Source of the DNA: Janthinobacterium lividum PAMC 25724
GTDB taxonomy: Bacteria; Pseudomonadota; Gammaproteobacteria; Burkholderiales; Burkholderiaceae_D
Direction of reading: 5' to 3'
DNA: 64,000 nt
NCBI GenBank assembly: GCA_000242815.2
Contig: AHHB01000037.1
Span: 124,001 to 188,000 of the forward strand
The notes beneath the pieces are model-generated. The model did no database searches. It saw nothing but the letters and a program-made list of their open reading frames with translations, and was not told where the DNA came from. Positions 27,001 to 37,272 of the stretch are shown piece after piece. The position numbers were made by a program, and so were the translations under genes. The stretch's first letter is position 1, and each line of letters opens with the position of its first letter.

Positions 27001-27347
27001 CGCGAGGCGGCAATGGCCGCCTGCACTTCGCGCGCGGCCGAATCGATCTTGCGGTTCAAATCGAACTGCAGGTTGATACGCGTCGAGCCCGTGCTGGACG
27101 AGGAGGTCATCTCGTTGACGCCGGAAATGACGCCCAGGCGCCGCTCCAGCGGCGTAGCCACCGAGCTGGCCATGGTCGCGGGGCTGGCGCCGGGCAAGCT
27201 GGCGCTGACGGAGATGGTCGGATAATCGACCTGCGGCAGCGGCGAGACGGGCAGCACGAAGAAGGCACCGATGCCCGCGAGCGCGATGCCGATGGTGAGC
27301 AGCACGGTGGCGATGGGCCGCTTGACGAACGGTAAGGACAGGTTCAC
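24096..27347 (-). CDS. mdtC: RND efflux permease, MdtC-like
   Basis: The 1,083-residue inner-membrane pump has twelve membrane segments in two halves, each with a large periplasmic loop. It begins with the hallmark LSLPFVKRPIATVLLT and contains GFVVDDAIVVLENTQRHIEAG, where the Asp pair in TM4 carries protons. Adjacent MdtB- and MdtC-like subunits usually form a mixed trimer that exports bile salts, novobiocin and similar drugs. It is about 45 residues longer than usual because of an Ala/Thr-rich insert (about 24886-25025). The gene overlaps both neighbours by four bases. Confidence 0.92.
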   Translation of the reverse strand: MNLSLPFVKRPIATVLLTIGIALAGIGAFFVLPVSPLPQVDYPTISVSASLPGASPATMASSVATPLERRLGVISGVNEMTSSSSTGSTRINLQFDLNRKIDSAAREVQAAIAASRADLPATLRSNPTYRKANPSDAPVIILALTSKMRTPGQIYDAVSNLVQQKVAQVKGVGDVELGGGSLPAVRVELLPYQLNHYAVSMEDVRAAIQASNANRPKGAISGDGRSLQIYSSASTASGGRSAADYRSLVVAWRDGAAIRLDDVAEVVDGVENKNTLGLFNGDPAVIVLITRQPGANVIATVDGVRALLPQLQAQLPGDIKLHVASDSTNSIRSSLHEIEFTLLLSIVLVVLVVSAFLRSVRATIIPAVATIVSLLGTFGVMYMLGFSLNNLSLMALTVATGFVVDDAIVVLENTQRHIEAGMERFKAALLGAQEVGFTVLSISLSLVAVFIPLLFMGGQVGRLFREFAVTLSAAVMISLVISLTTTPMMCAWLLKSGAQRKAPGLVARWFERGFERMLKVYEHCLDWALSSAALVMTILVFVVGLNVYLFAAAPKGFFPQQDTGQISGGMRADQSISFQAMQGKLRQLVDIIKDDPAVATVVGFTGGGRAGGGFMFIDLKPASQRTDKGQAVIARLRPQLAKVTGISLFLNPVQDLRMGGRASNSTYQYTLISDNQADLKKWAAKLADQMKLQPALIDVDTDQAENGVETYVAIDKDRATQLGVQVRDIDNALYNSFGQRQVATIYDELNQYHVIMEVAPRYAQSPEALRSVYVPASNAAAVAATSATASATTTAATPSAATPNTTAARDPSSGSALPTTLARMVPLSSFSSFAESATATSINHQGGELATTVSFNLADGYPLSDGQAAVARAVSEIGMPVNVRGSFQGSAKSAQESNQEQPLLILAAIVVIYIVLGILYESLVHPITVLSTLPSAGVGAVLALLILRMEFSIIALIGVFLLIGIVKKNAILIIDFALEAERARGLTALAAVREACLLRFRPILMTTLAAALGALPLAIGFGEGSELRQPLGVAIIGGLIASQLLTLLTTPVVYILLDKLRTRSIDEQQLSRIPGPDKPSTQS

Positions 27348-30300
27348 GCGGCACTCCCCGCATTATCGCCTGGCTGCTCCAGACTCGCCTCGCGTGTCTT
27401 CGGCTGGGCCCTAAAGCGCTGGCCCAGGCGGTCGAAGCCCAGATAGATGACGGGCGTCGTAAACAGGGTCAGCACCTGGCTGACGATCAGGCCACCGAAG
27501 ATGGCCAGGCCAAGCGGACGGCGCAACTCGGCGCCCTCGCCCCAGCCCAGCATCAACGGCACGGCCGCGAACAGCGCTGCCAGGGTAGTCATCAGGATAG
27601 GGCGAAAACGCAGCAGCGCCGCCTGGTGGATGGCTTCCTGCGCGCTCTTGCCCTGGTCGCGCTCGGCCTCGATGGCGAAATCGATCATCATGATGGCGTT
27701 CTTTTTCACGATGCCGATCAGCAGAATGATGCCGATGATGCCGATCACGCCCAAGTCCTGCCCGGAAATCATCAGCGCCAGCAAGGCGCCCACGCCAGCC
27801 GACGGCAGGGTCGACAGGATCGTCAGCGGGTGGATGTAGCTTTCGTACAGTACGCCCAACACGATGTAGACGCAGACGACGGCGGCCAGGATCAGCCACA
27901 GCTGGTTCGACAGCGAATTTTCATACGCGCCGGCCGCGCCGAGGAAGGTCAAGCTCACCGAAGGGGGCAAGGCGATGTCTTTCGCTGCCTGGCGGATGGC
28001 GTCGACGGCGCTGCCCAGCGCCACGCCTTGCGTAGTATCAAAGCCGAGCGTCGTGGCCGGGTACTGCGCCACGTGCGTGATCTGCAGCGGCACCTGTTTT
28101 TCGCTGACGCTGGCAAAAGCGGACAAGGGCGTCGACTTGCCGGAACCCGTGCGCACCTGCAGTTGCGACAAGTCGGCCGGCGTGGTGACGATGCCGGGCT
28201 GCGCTTCGAGAATCACGCGGTACTGGTTGGTTTCCGTGAAAATTGTCGAGATAATGCGCTGGCCGAAGGCGTTGTATAAGGCGTCGTCGACGGTGGCCGT
28301 GGTGACGGACATGCGCGCAGCGCTGTCACGGTCGATGGCTACCACGGCAGCGGCGCCGGTGGCACCGGCGTCCGTGACCACGTTGCGCAGTTGTGATTTT
28401 TCGCGCATGCGGGCCGCCAGTTTGCCCGCCCACTCGGTGACGGTGGCCGTATCGGCCCCTTCGAGCGAGACGCGGTACTGCGTCGGCCCCGATTCCGCAT
28501 CGATGGTCAAATCTTGCGTCGGCTGCAGGTACAGGGTCACACCGGCCACCTTGGCCACGCGGTTGCGCAGGCGCTGCATGATGTCGTCCTGCTTGCCACT
28601 GCGCGAACGCTTCAGGTTGATCAGCATGCTGCCCGTGTGCAGCATGGTGTTGTTGGCCGCATCGACGCCCACCAGTGAACTGAGGGTATCGACATCGGGG
28701 TCTTCCAGCAGCGCGCTGGCCGCTGCCTGCTGCAAGGCGGCCATGCGTTCGTACGATACGGCTTGCGAGGTTTCAATGCGCGCCTGCAGCTGGCCCGTGT
28801 CCTGCGTGGGGAACAGGCCTTTCGGTATCGTGATGTACAAAATCACCGTCAGCAGCAAAGTGGCCAGGGCCACCAGCAAGGTCAGACCCTGGCGTTGCAA
28901 TACCCACACGAGCGCATGGTCATACTGACTGATGACTTTATCGAGCAAAGCCTGGAGGCGCTGGCCGGTGGCGCTAACGTTTTCATCGGCATGGCTTTTC
29001 AGCCAGCGCGCCGACATCATCGGCACCAGCGTGAGCGAAACGACGGCGGAAATCAATATCGTGATGGCCAGGGTCATGGCAAATTCGCGGAACAAGCGGC
29101 CCACCACGTCGCCCATGAAGAGCAGTGGAATGAGTACCGCGATCAAGGAGACCGTCAGCGAAATGATGGTAAAGCCGATCTGCGAGGCGCCCTTCAGGGC
29201 GGCGGCCATCGGTGTCTCGCCCTCTTCGATGTAGCGGGCGATGTTTTCGATCATGACGATGGCATCGTCGACGACAAAGCCGGTGGCGATCGTCAGCGCC
29301 ATCAGCGACAGATTGTTCAGGCTGTAGCCAAGCAAGTACATGACGCCGCAGGCGCCGATCAGCGAGATCGGCACGGACAGGCTGGCGATCACCGTGGCAC
29401 GCAGGCTGTGCAAGAACGCGAAGATCACCAGCACCACCAGCAGCACGGACAGCAGCAGTTCCATTTCCACGTGTTCGACGGAAGCGCGGATGCCCGTGGT
29501 GCGGTCGCTCAAGACGTCGAGCTTCATGGCCGCCGGAAGGCTGGCCTGCAACTCGGGCAACAGGGCCTTGATGGCGTCTACTGTCTTGATGACGTTGGCG
29601 CCCGGCTGGCGCTGCACGTTCAAGATGATGGCCGGCTGCTTGCCCGACCAGGCGCCCAGGCGCATGTTTTCCGCGCTGTCGACGACGTTGGCTACGTCAA
29701 GCAGGCGCACGGGTGCGCCGTTTTTATACGTGATGATCAGGCGCTTGTAGTCTTGCGCCGTCACCAGCTGGTCGTTGGCATTGATCGTATACGAGCGCGT
29801 GGGGCCATCGAAACTGCCCTTGGCGCTGTTGACGTTGGCCGCCGCGATGGCCGTGCGCAGGCTGTCCAGGCCCAGGCCATATGAAGCGAGCAGCCTGGTG
29901 TCGCCCTGGATGCGCACGGCGGGACGCTGGCCGCCCGACAGCGACACCAGGCCCACGCCGTTGACCTGGCTGATCTTCAGCGCCAGGCGCGTATTGACGA
30001 TGTTTTGCACCTGCGTCAACGGCATGGTGTCCGAGGTGATGGCCAGCGTCAGCACGGGCGCGTCGGCCGGATTGATCTTGGCGTAGACGGGCGGCGCCGG
30101 CAAGTCGGTGGGCAGCAGCGAGCCGCCCGCGTTGATGGCCGCCTGCACTTCCTGCTCGGCCACGTCCAGGGTCTGGCCGAGGGTGAACTGCAGGGTGATG
30201 ATGGAGACGCCAGCGGCACTGGTAGAACTCATGCGCTGCAAGCCCGACATTTGCCCGAACTGGCGCTCCAGCGGCGCCGTCACGGTCTGTCCCATGACCT

Positions 30301-30469
30301 CGGGACTGGCGCCCGGATACAGCGTCTGCACCTGGATGGTGGGGAAATCGACCTGCGGCAAGGCGGCCAGCGGCAGCAACTTGAAGCCGACCAGCCCCGC
30401 CAGCACGATGGCCAGCATCAGCAGCGCCGTGGCGACGGGGCGCTTGATGAACGGCGTCGATGGACTCAT
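27344..30469 (-). CDS. mdtB: RND efflux permease, MdtB-like
   Basis: This 1,041-residue permease pairs with the MdtC-like subunit. It starts SPSTPFIKRPVATALLMLAI and has the TM4 Asp pair in ATGFVVDDAIVMIENIARYIE. The second-half helix signature ILLIGIVKKNAIMMIDFAIE is also present. Length is normal for the family. It overlaps the adaptor gene upstream and mdtC downstream by four bases each, so the operon is translated in coupled fashion. Confidence 0.92.
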   Translation of the reverse strand: MSPSTPFIKRPVATALLMLAIVLAGLVGFKLLPLAALPQVDFPTIQVQTLYPGASPEVMGQTVTAPLERQFGQMSGLQRMSSTSAAGVSIITLQFTLGQTLDVAEQEVQAAINAGGSLLPTDLPAPPVYAKINPADAPVLTLAITSDTMPLTQVQNIVNTRLALKISQVNGVGLVSLSGGQRPAVRIQGDTRLLASYGLGLDSLRTAIAAANVNSAKGSFDGPTRSYTINANDQLVTAQDYKRLIITYKNGAPVRLLDVANVVDSAENMRLGAWSGKQPAIILNVQRQPGANVIKTVDAIKALLPELQASLPAAMKLDVLSDRTTGIRASVEHVEMELLLSVLLVVLVIFAFLHSLRATVIASLSVPISLIGACGVMYLLGYSLNNLSLMALTIATGFVVDDAIVMIENIARYIEEGETPMAAALKGASQIGFTIISLTVSLIAVLIPLLFMGDVVGRLFREFAMTLAITILISAVVSLTLVPMMSARWLKSHADENVSATGQRLQALLDKVISQYDHALVWVLQRQGLTLLVALATLLLTVILYITIPKGLFPTQDTGQLQARIETSQAVSYERMAALQQAAASALLEDPDVDTLSSLVGVDAANNTMLHTGSMLINLKRSRSGKQDDIMQRLRNRVAKVAGVTLYLQPTQDLTIDAESGPTQYRVSLEGADTATVTEWAGKLAARMREKSQLRNVVTDAGATGAAAVVAIDRDSAARMSVTTATVDDALYNAFGQRIISTIFTETNQYRVILEAQPGIVTTPADLSQLQVRTGSGKSTPLSAFASVSEKQVPLQITHVAQYPATTLGFDTTQGVALGSAVDAIRQAAKDIALPPSVSLTFLGAAGAYENSLSNQLWLILAAVVCVYIVLGVLYESYIHPLTILSTLPSAGVGALLALMISGQDLGVIGIIGIILLIGIVKKNAIMMIDFAIEAERDQGKSAQEAIHQAALLRFRPILMTTLAALFAAVPLMLGWGEGAELRRPLGLAIFGGLIVSQVLTLFTTPVIYLGFDRLGQRFRAQPKTREASLEQPGDNAGSAA

Positions 30470-31830
30470 TGCGCTGCGCCCTTCGCTGGTACCGTGGGTG
30501 GCGCGGATGCCGACGCCGATGTGCTGACCGCACCGTCAGCCTGCGGGAGGCGCTGGCGACGTTCGCCGTTCGCTCCAGTGCCAGCGTTGACGCCAGCGCC
30601 AGCCCGGCGGGCGCCGGACGGCTTGTCACCCGCCAAGGTGACTTTCGCGCCTTCCTTCAAGCGGTCGGCGCCTTCCGTGATGACTTGCTCGCCCGCTTCC
30701 AGGCCGGCACGGATTTCCACCATGTCGGTACTCGCCTGGCCCTGCGTGACCGGGCGCACGGTAACGGTCTTGTCGGCTTTGAGTACATACACGAAGTCGC
30801 CATTATTGCTGTGGCGCAGAGCCGTGACGGGTACCAGCACGGCGCCCTTGATATTGCCCAGCTCCAGGCGCACGTTGACAAACTGGCTGGGGAACAGGGC
30901 CATCTTGTCATTCGTGTAGCGGGCTTTGGCACGCACGGTACCCGTCTGCACGTCGACCTGGTTATCGAGCGCGCTCAAGCTGCCCTTGTCCAGGGTGTGC
31001 GTGCGCGTGCGGTCCAGCGCCAGCGCCGGCAGGACCGAGCCGGCATTGAGGCGCTCCTCGATAGTCTGCACTTTATCCTGTGGCACGGAAAACTGCACGT
31101 CGATAGGCGACAGCTGCGTCACCACCACCACGCCGCCAGCGTCGCTGGTGCTCACCAGGTTGCCGATATCGACCACCTTCAAGCCTGCGCGGCCGCTGAT
31201 CGGCGACACCACTTTTGTATAACCGAGGTTCAGCCTGGCCGTGCCTTCGGCGGCGCGGTCGGTCATGACCGTACCTTCCAGCTGCTTGACCAGGGCAGCC
31301 TGCGTATCGACCTCCTGGCGCGCGATGGAGTCTTGCCCGAGCAGGGTTTGATAGCGTTTCAGGGTCAGGCGCGCGTTTTCTAATTGCGCTTCGTCTCGCT
31401 GGCGCTGGCCCGTGGCTTGCATGAGCGCCATCTCGAACTGGGCCGGGTCGATCTGCGCCACCACCTGGCCCGCCTTGACCATGCCGCCTTCCTTGAATTT
31501 CAATTCTTTCAATATGCCCGATACCTGCGCACGCACCGTCACGGTAGAGGCCGCCGTCACGGTGCCGAGCGCATCGAGCACCACGGGCAAGTCCGATTTC
31601 ACCGCCGTGGCCACACCCACGGTGGTCGAGGGCCCGCCACGGCGTCCGCCAGGGCCTCCTGGGCCACCGGGACCGGCCATGCCGGCGCCACCCTGAGCAC
31701 TGCTGCCCGAGTGGGTCAGGTACCAGGCACCTCCACCCAGCGCGGCCATGACGACCAGCGCGATGACACTGCCGACGATTTTCGAGCGGCGGCTGCGCCG
31801 TGGGCAATTGGGTGCTGTCTGCGTATCCAT
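30466..31830 (-). CDS. mdtA: RND periplasmic adaptor (membrane fusion protein), MdtA-like
   Basis: The 454-residue protein is anchored by one N-terminal membrane helix (IVGSVIALVVMAALGGGAW). A short collagen-like Gly-Pro-rich linker follows. The adaptor core contains the lipoyl half-motifs (VTVRAQVSGILKELKFKEG, then VVSPISGRAGLKVVDIG), a helical hairpin between them, and the beta-barrel with FVNVRLELGNI. It bridges the MdtBC-type pump and the outer-membrane channel. A low-complexity Ala/Ser/Thr tail of about 45 residues follows the conserved part. It is the first gene of the operon; AAAGGA lies eight bases before ATG 31830. Confidence 0.92.
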   Translation of the reverse strand: MDTQTAPNCPRRSRRSKIVGSVIALVVMAALGGGAWYLTHSGSSAQGGAGMAGPGGPGGPGGRRGGPSTTVGVATAVKSDLPVVLDALGTVTAASTVTVRAQVSGILKELKFKEGGMVKAGQVVAQIDPAQFEMALMQATGQRQRDEAQLENARLTLKRYQTLLGQDSIARQEVDTQAALVKQLEGTVMTDRAAEGTARLNLGYTKVVSPISGRAGLKVVDIGNLVSTSDAGGVVVVTQLSPIDVQFSVPQDKVQTIEERLNAGSVLPALALDRTRTHTLDKGSLSALDNQVDVQTGTVRAKARYTNDKMALFPSQFVNVRLELGNIKGAVLVPVTALRHSNNGDFVYVLKADKTVTVRPVTQGQASTDMVEIRAGLEAGEQVITEGADRLKEGAKVTLAGDKPSGARRAGAGVNAGTGANGERRQRLPQADGAVSTSASASAPPTVPAKGAAQ

Positions 31831-32411
<581 letters not shown>

Positions 32412-34285
32412 TTATTTGCCGCCCAGGGGCACCTCGCACAGGCAATGCGTGAGGGCCATGAACGGCTTGTGCTCGCGCGTGATGCCCGACAGCCAGGAGA
32501 GGTCCTGCGCCATGCCCAGCGCCGCGTCGGCCGGCAAGCCGGTCGTGGCAAGGCCCAGCTTCACGTGCTCGCCCAGCCCCAGGGTGGCCATGGCTTTGGA
32601 GCCGAACATGCCGATCAGGCGGTCCACGTTCGACGTTTCCTGCTCCAGGTAGGTCACGCGGTAGTCGCTGCCCAGCTTGGCCCGCTTGGCCGCCGATGCC
32701 AGTGCATCGCCGTAGCTGCCGATACGGTCGACCAGGTTGCGCTCTTTCGCCTGCAAGCCTGTCCAGACGCGGCCCTGCGCCACTTCATTGATCTTTTCCG
32801 GCGTGCTTTTGCGCGCCTTGGCGGCCAGGTTCAGGAAATCGCCATACACGTGGTTAATCGAACCCTGGATCACTTGTGCAAAACGCGGATCGAGCGGACG
32901 CAAAGGGTTGCCTGCATCGGCCAGCCAGGTGGTAGGCGAACCGGCTGTGTGGATGCCCAGCTTTTCCACTACCTTGTCGGCCGTCGGCAAAATCGCGAAC
33001 ACGCCGATGGAACCGGTGATGGTGGCCGCGTCGGCGATCACTTCATCGGACGAGGTGCTGATCCAGTAGCCGCCCGAAGCGGCCACGTTACCCATCGAGA
33101 CGACCACCGGTTTGCCGGCGGCGCGCGTCAGTTCCAGTTCGCGACGGATCAGTTCCGAGCCGAAGGCGCTGCCACCCGGCGAATCGACGCGCAGCACGAT
33201 GGCCTTGATCGATTTGTCTTCGCGTGCCTGGCGGATCAGGCGCGAGGTGGACAGGCCGCCGATGGCGCCCGGTGGCGCGATGCCGTCGCCGATTTCACCG
33301 GAAGCGATGACCACGCCGACAGCGTCGCCGATATGCACGGGGCGCAATCGCGCCAGGTAATCGGTGTAATTGATCTGGCGAAAGCTCGTGCCTTCGGTAT
33401 TCTTCGCACCGCGCGCCATCATGAACTGGCGCAGTTCATCGCGCGTTTTCAGGCCGTCAACCAGCTTGGCGTTGAGCGACAGCTTGCCCAAGTCGCCGCC
33501 GGCCGCCGTCATCAAGGCAGGCAGATTGTCGATCGACTGCATGATGGCGCCGGCCGGCAGCTTGCGCGCCTTTTCCACGTCCGCCGTGTAGGTCGTCCAC
33601 AAGCCATTGTTCAGGTAGCGGTCCGCTTCGGCGGCCGCTTCGGACGGGCCGTTGGCGATGAAAGGCTCGGCCGCACTCTTGTAGGTGCCCACTTTCAGCA
33701 GGTTGACCGTCACGCCAACCTTGTCGAGCGCATCGCGTAGTAATTGCGATAACGACCAAAGCCTTCCAGCAAGACGCCGCCCATCGGATGCAGATACACC
33801 TCGTCGGCCTTGGCCGCCACCAGGTACTGGCGCTGGTTGTAGCTCGAACCCCAGGCCGTGACTTTCTTGCCCGTGGCGCGGAAACGCTCCACGCCGGCCG
33901 CCACTTCGCGCAGCGACGCCAGGCCACCGCCCTGCAGCTCGTCGAGCAGGATCACCATGGAACCGATGTGCTTGTCCTTCGATGCTGTGTCAAGCACCGC
34001 CAGCACGTCGCGCAGCTGCACGCTTTTCTTGGCTTCGCCACTGACATTGGCCAGCACCGCTTCGCGCACACCGCCCGGCGTTTCTTCGACCAGCGGGCCT
34101 TGCAAGTCCAGCACCAGGGTGGTCTTTTCTGCCAGCGGCTTGGCGCCGCCGCCAAAGATGGCGATCAGGATGGCGATGACGATCAGCAGGAAAATCAGGT
34201 TGATGACCGTGCGGCGGGTGGCGTCGAGCGCGCGCCAGAATGCGCCAAAGCCGCGACGCAGCGGCGGGAAGGGATTGAGTGACAT
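32412..34285 (-). pseudogene. sppA: Signal peptide peptidase SppA, one-base frameshift
   Basis: SppA is an inner-membrane serine protease that digests cleaved signal peptides. The first part (34285 to 33710) has one membrane helix (INLIFLLIVIAILIAIFG) and reads to GRYRNYYA before meeting a stop. The second part (to 32412) resumes in another frame with DALDKVGVTVNLLKVGTYKS. That segment holds the catalytic Lys, and the Ser lies in MGNVAASGGYW. Adding one C in the TACTAC-GCGATG string near 33738 restores a continuous protein of about 624 residues. All catalytic residues are intact, so a sequence error is as likely as a real mutation. Confidence 0.9.
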
Positions 34286-34360
34286 TGATACTCCGTGGGG
34301 TTAGGTACCGAAAGGAAATCAATATAGCTGAAAATGGCCGCGATCGTCTTGGGATTCGTC

Positions 34361-35838
34361 TTATTTTGACAAGTCTGCCGCACGCGAACCCGCTGGCGAT
34401 GGCGGCGTGGAAATGAGGAACAGGGCGCACAGTACCAGGGCGCCATTCAGGATCAGCAATTCCAGGCCGATACGGTAATGTTCAAACAGGCGCGCCTGCC
34501 CCCCTTCGAGCAGCGCGCACAGCAGCGGCCCCGCCAAGACCGCCAGCGGCACCCAGCGCTCACGCACGCCGCGTTTGCACAGCAGGCCGAAGGCGAACAA
34601 GCCCAGCAGCGGGCCATAGGTATAGCTGGCCAGCTTCAGGATGACGACGATCATGCTGGGGCTGTCGATCCACTTGAAGGCCATGATGAGGGTCAAGAAC
34701 AGTGCGGAAAACCCCAGGTGAACGCGGCGGCGCCAGCGCATCTGCGCCGCCGCACTCAACTCCGGCCTGCGCTGCACGCCCAAGATATCGATGCAGAAGG
34801 TGGAGGTGAGCGCCGTCAGCGCCCCATCCACGCTGGAAACAGGGCGGAAATGAGGGCGATAAAGAAAATCAGCTGCACCACGGCGGGGAAATGCCCGAGC
34901 ACCACGGCCGGGAACAATTTATCGCCCGTGGCCGTCACGCCGGCCAGCGGCGCGTACAGATGTAAAAGCCCGCCGAGGAACAGGAATAGCAGCAGTACGC
35001 CAGTGAGCACCACGGTCAGGCTGAGCATATTTTTTTGCGAGTCGCGCAAGGTGCGCACGGAAATGTTCTTTTGCATCATTTCCTGGTCCATGCCCGTCAT
35101 GGCGATGGTGATGAACATGCCGGCCACGATGTGCTTCCACACATAGGCGGGGCTGTCCGGGTCGACGTTGAAGATGCGCGTCAGGCCTTGCGCGCGCATC
35201 TGTTCGAGACTGTCGATGAGGGACAGGTGCATTTCACGCAGCAAAAACACGCTGCAAATCACCAGCCCTGCCAGCATGCAGGCCGTTTGCAGAGTATCGG
35301 TCCAGACGATGGTTTTGACACCGCCCTCAAACGTATAGAGCACGATCAGCAGCAGCACGACGCACGCAGTCAGCCAGAACGGCACGCCGAAGCTGTCGAG
35401 GATGCTTACCTGCAAAATATTGACCACCAGATACAAGCGCGCCGTAGCACCCAGCAGACGCGAGAGGATGAAAAATGCCGCCCCGCTCTGGTAGGAACGG
35501 CGGCCCAGGCGCAATTCCAGGTAGCGGTAAATGGAAGTGAGCTGCAGCCGGTAGTACAGCGGCAGCAAAATGAAAGTGACGGCCAGGTAGCCGAGCACAT
35601 AGCCTATCATCAGCTGCACGTAGCCAAAACCGTTGCTCCCCACGGCGCCCGGCACGCTGATGAAGGTGACGCCCGTGAGCGTGGTGCCAACCATGCCGAA
35701 GGCAACCAGCATCCAGTGGCTATCCTTGTTGCCGATGAAAAAACTCTCGTTGGTGGCGTGGCGCGAAGTGCGCCATGCTACGCCCAGCAAGATCAGAAAA
35801 TACGCGAGAACGACGGCAAACAGGATGACTGGGGACAT
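34361..35838 (-). pseudogene. Sodium:solute symporter (SSS family), one-base frameshift
   Basis: This membrane transporter with about 13 helices belongs to the SSSF family (SGTTLTGVTF-like motif GTTLTGVTFISVPG, Na+-site helix GMDQEMMQKN). The first 335 residues run from 35838 to about 34830 and reach IALISALFP. Family members then continue with an xADGALTAL motif. Here the frame is lost at TTTCCAGCG, and restoring a third C yields FPSVDGALTALTSTFCIDIL, which continues to 34361. The full protein would be about 490 residues. Substrate is unknown. The gene lies between sppA and the thiosulfate-type transporter, all on the minus strand. Confidence 0.88.
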
Positions 35839-35931
35839 GGGCGTTGCGCTGGCGGTAAAGATGAACAGGGGCAGGAATATACAGCAAAGCGTACAGCAAA
35901 GCGCACAGCCATGCCCCCAGTCAATCCGGCA

Positions 35932-37149
35932 TCAACAGCCGCCCGCTTTCACGCGCTCCACTTCCAGCCCGAACCACGGACGCAAGCGCGTGCCGACGAC
36001 GTTGCCCAGAAAAGCGCACACCAGCCACAGCCAGCCGTGCAAGCTGCCCGAGACGATGCCGCTGAAATACGCGCCGATATTGCAGCCGTAGGCCAGGCGC
36101 GCGCCATAGCCGAGCAGCAAGCCGCCGACGACGGCAGCGACGATCGAGCGCAGCGCGATGCGCCACACGGGTGCATAGCGACCGGCCAGCGCCGCCGCCA
36201 GCATGGCGCCCAGCACGATGCCGATATCCATCACGGAAGTCTTGTCTTGCATCAAAGGCGCGGCCAGGGCGGCGGCGTTGGCCTTGGTGGACCAGTAAGC
36301 CCAACTGGCCGTGTCGATGCCGACCACGGCTGCCGCTTTCGCGCCCCACAGGGCAAACGCAGACGTCACGCCCCACGGCTTGCCCGACAGCGCCAGGGTG
36401 GCGAAGTTCAGCACCACGAGCGCGATGGCGCCCGCCACCAAAGGCCAGGGGCCATGCAGCCAGGGCGACGCTTGCGCAGGCCGCACGGGTGTCGCGACGA
36501 GCTTGCCATGGCGACGTTTTTCAACCAGCACCGTAATGCCGGCGATCAGCGCGAAAACGATCCAGTTCAGCGCCAGCGCGGGCAGCAGGCCCAGGGTCGT
36601 CACCAGGGAAATGGGCTTGAGCTGGGGCAGCGAGGTCCAAAATGGCATGTGCGCCGTACCGATCACGGAGCCGACGATGAAGGCGGCCAGCGTGATGAGC
36701 ATGCGCGTGCTGCCACCACCGACCGTGTAGAGGGTGCCGGAGGCGCAACCACCGCCCAGTTGCATGCCGATGCCGAAGATGAAGGCGCCGACGATCACCG
36801 AAGTGCCGGCCGGCGCGACGAGGCCCGCGACGGGCGTGCCGAACAGGCTACCGGCCGACAGCGCAGGAAAAAACAACGCCACGCCCACGGCCAGCATCAG
36901 CATTTGCGCGCGCAAGCCATCGCCACGGCCATCGGCAATAAAGACGCGCCAGGCCGAGGTAAAGCCGAAGGCCGCGTGATACAGCGTCATGCCGAGCAAG
37001 GCACCCACCACATACAGCGCGCATTGGGTGGCGCCTACCGTCTGCGCCAGATACCACGCGCCCAGCACGATGAGCAGCAGGGCAAGGGCCAGTGGTTTCG
37101 GATTGATATCGGCGCGCAGGCGCAGGGGGGAAGTTGCAGTATCGGACAT
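35932..37149 (-). CDS. YeeE/YedE family transporter (TsuA-like)
   Basis: This 405-residue integral membrane protein has two pseudo-symmetric halves. Each carries the conserved Cys motif of thiosulfate transporter TsuA: GMQLGGGCASGTLYTVGGG in the first half and GARLAYGCNIGAYFSGI in the second. In TsuA these cysteines pass thiosulfate through the membrane for cysteine synthesis. Start ATG 37149 is the only suitable one. No sulfur-metabolism gene is adjacent, so the substrate is inferred from the family alone. It could also carry other sulfur species such as selenite or tetrathionate products. Confidence 0.85.
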   Translation of the reverse strand: MSDTATSPLRLRADINPKPLALALLLIVLGAWYLAQTVGATQCALYVVGALLGMTLYHAAFGFTSAWRVFIADGRGDGLRAQMLMLAVGVALFFPALSAGSLFGTPVAGLVAPAGTSVIVGAFIFGIGMQLGGGCASGTLYTVGGGSTRMLITLAAFIVGSVIGTAHMPFWTSLPQLKPISLVTTLGLLPALALNWIVFALIAGITVLVEKRRHGKLVATPVRPAQASPWLHGPWPLVAGAIALVVLNFATLALSGKPWGVTSAFALWGAKAAAVVGIDTASWAYWSTKANAAALAAPLMQDKTSVMDIGIVLGAMLAAALAGRYAPVWRIALRSIVAAVVGGLLLGYGARLAYGCNIGAYFSGIVSGSLHGWLWLVCAFLGNVVGTRLRPWFGLEVERVKAGGC

Positions 37150-37272
37150 GGGAGAATGAGGACGAGAGGAAGGTAAGCCCTATTTTCGCCCTTTTTGCTG
37201 CTTTCTGCCAGCCGGCACGCTGCGGCGCGCGCGGGGCCTGACATTGCCCGTTGGCACGTGGGACTTTTCAAG

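Noticed and set aside
25357-27335. Long plus-strand frames inside the RND pump genes
   Set aside because: They are antisense shadows of mdtC, without domain signatures or ribosome sites.
35035-37176. Open frame of 713 codons on the plus strand
   Set aside because: It is antisense to the symporter and TsuA-like genes and composed of Gln/Ala/Arg/His runs typical of the reverse strand of GC-rich genes. Both minus-strand genes have clear family motifs.
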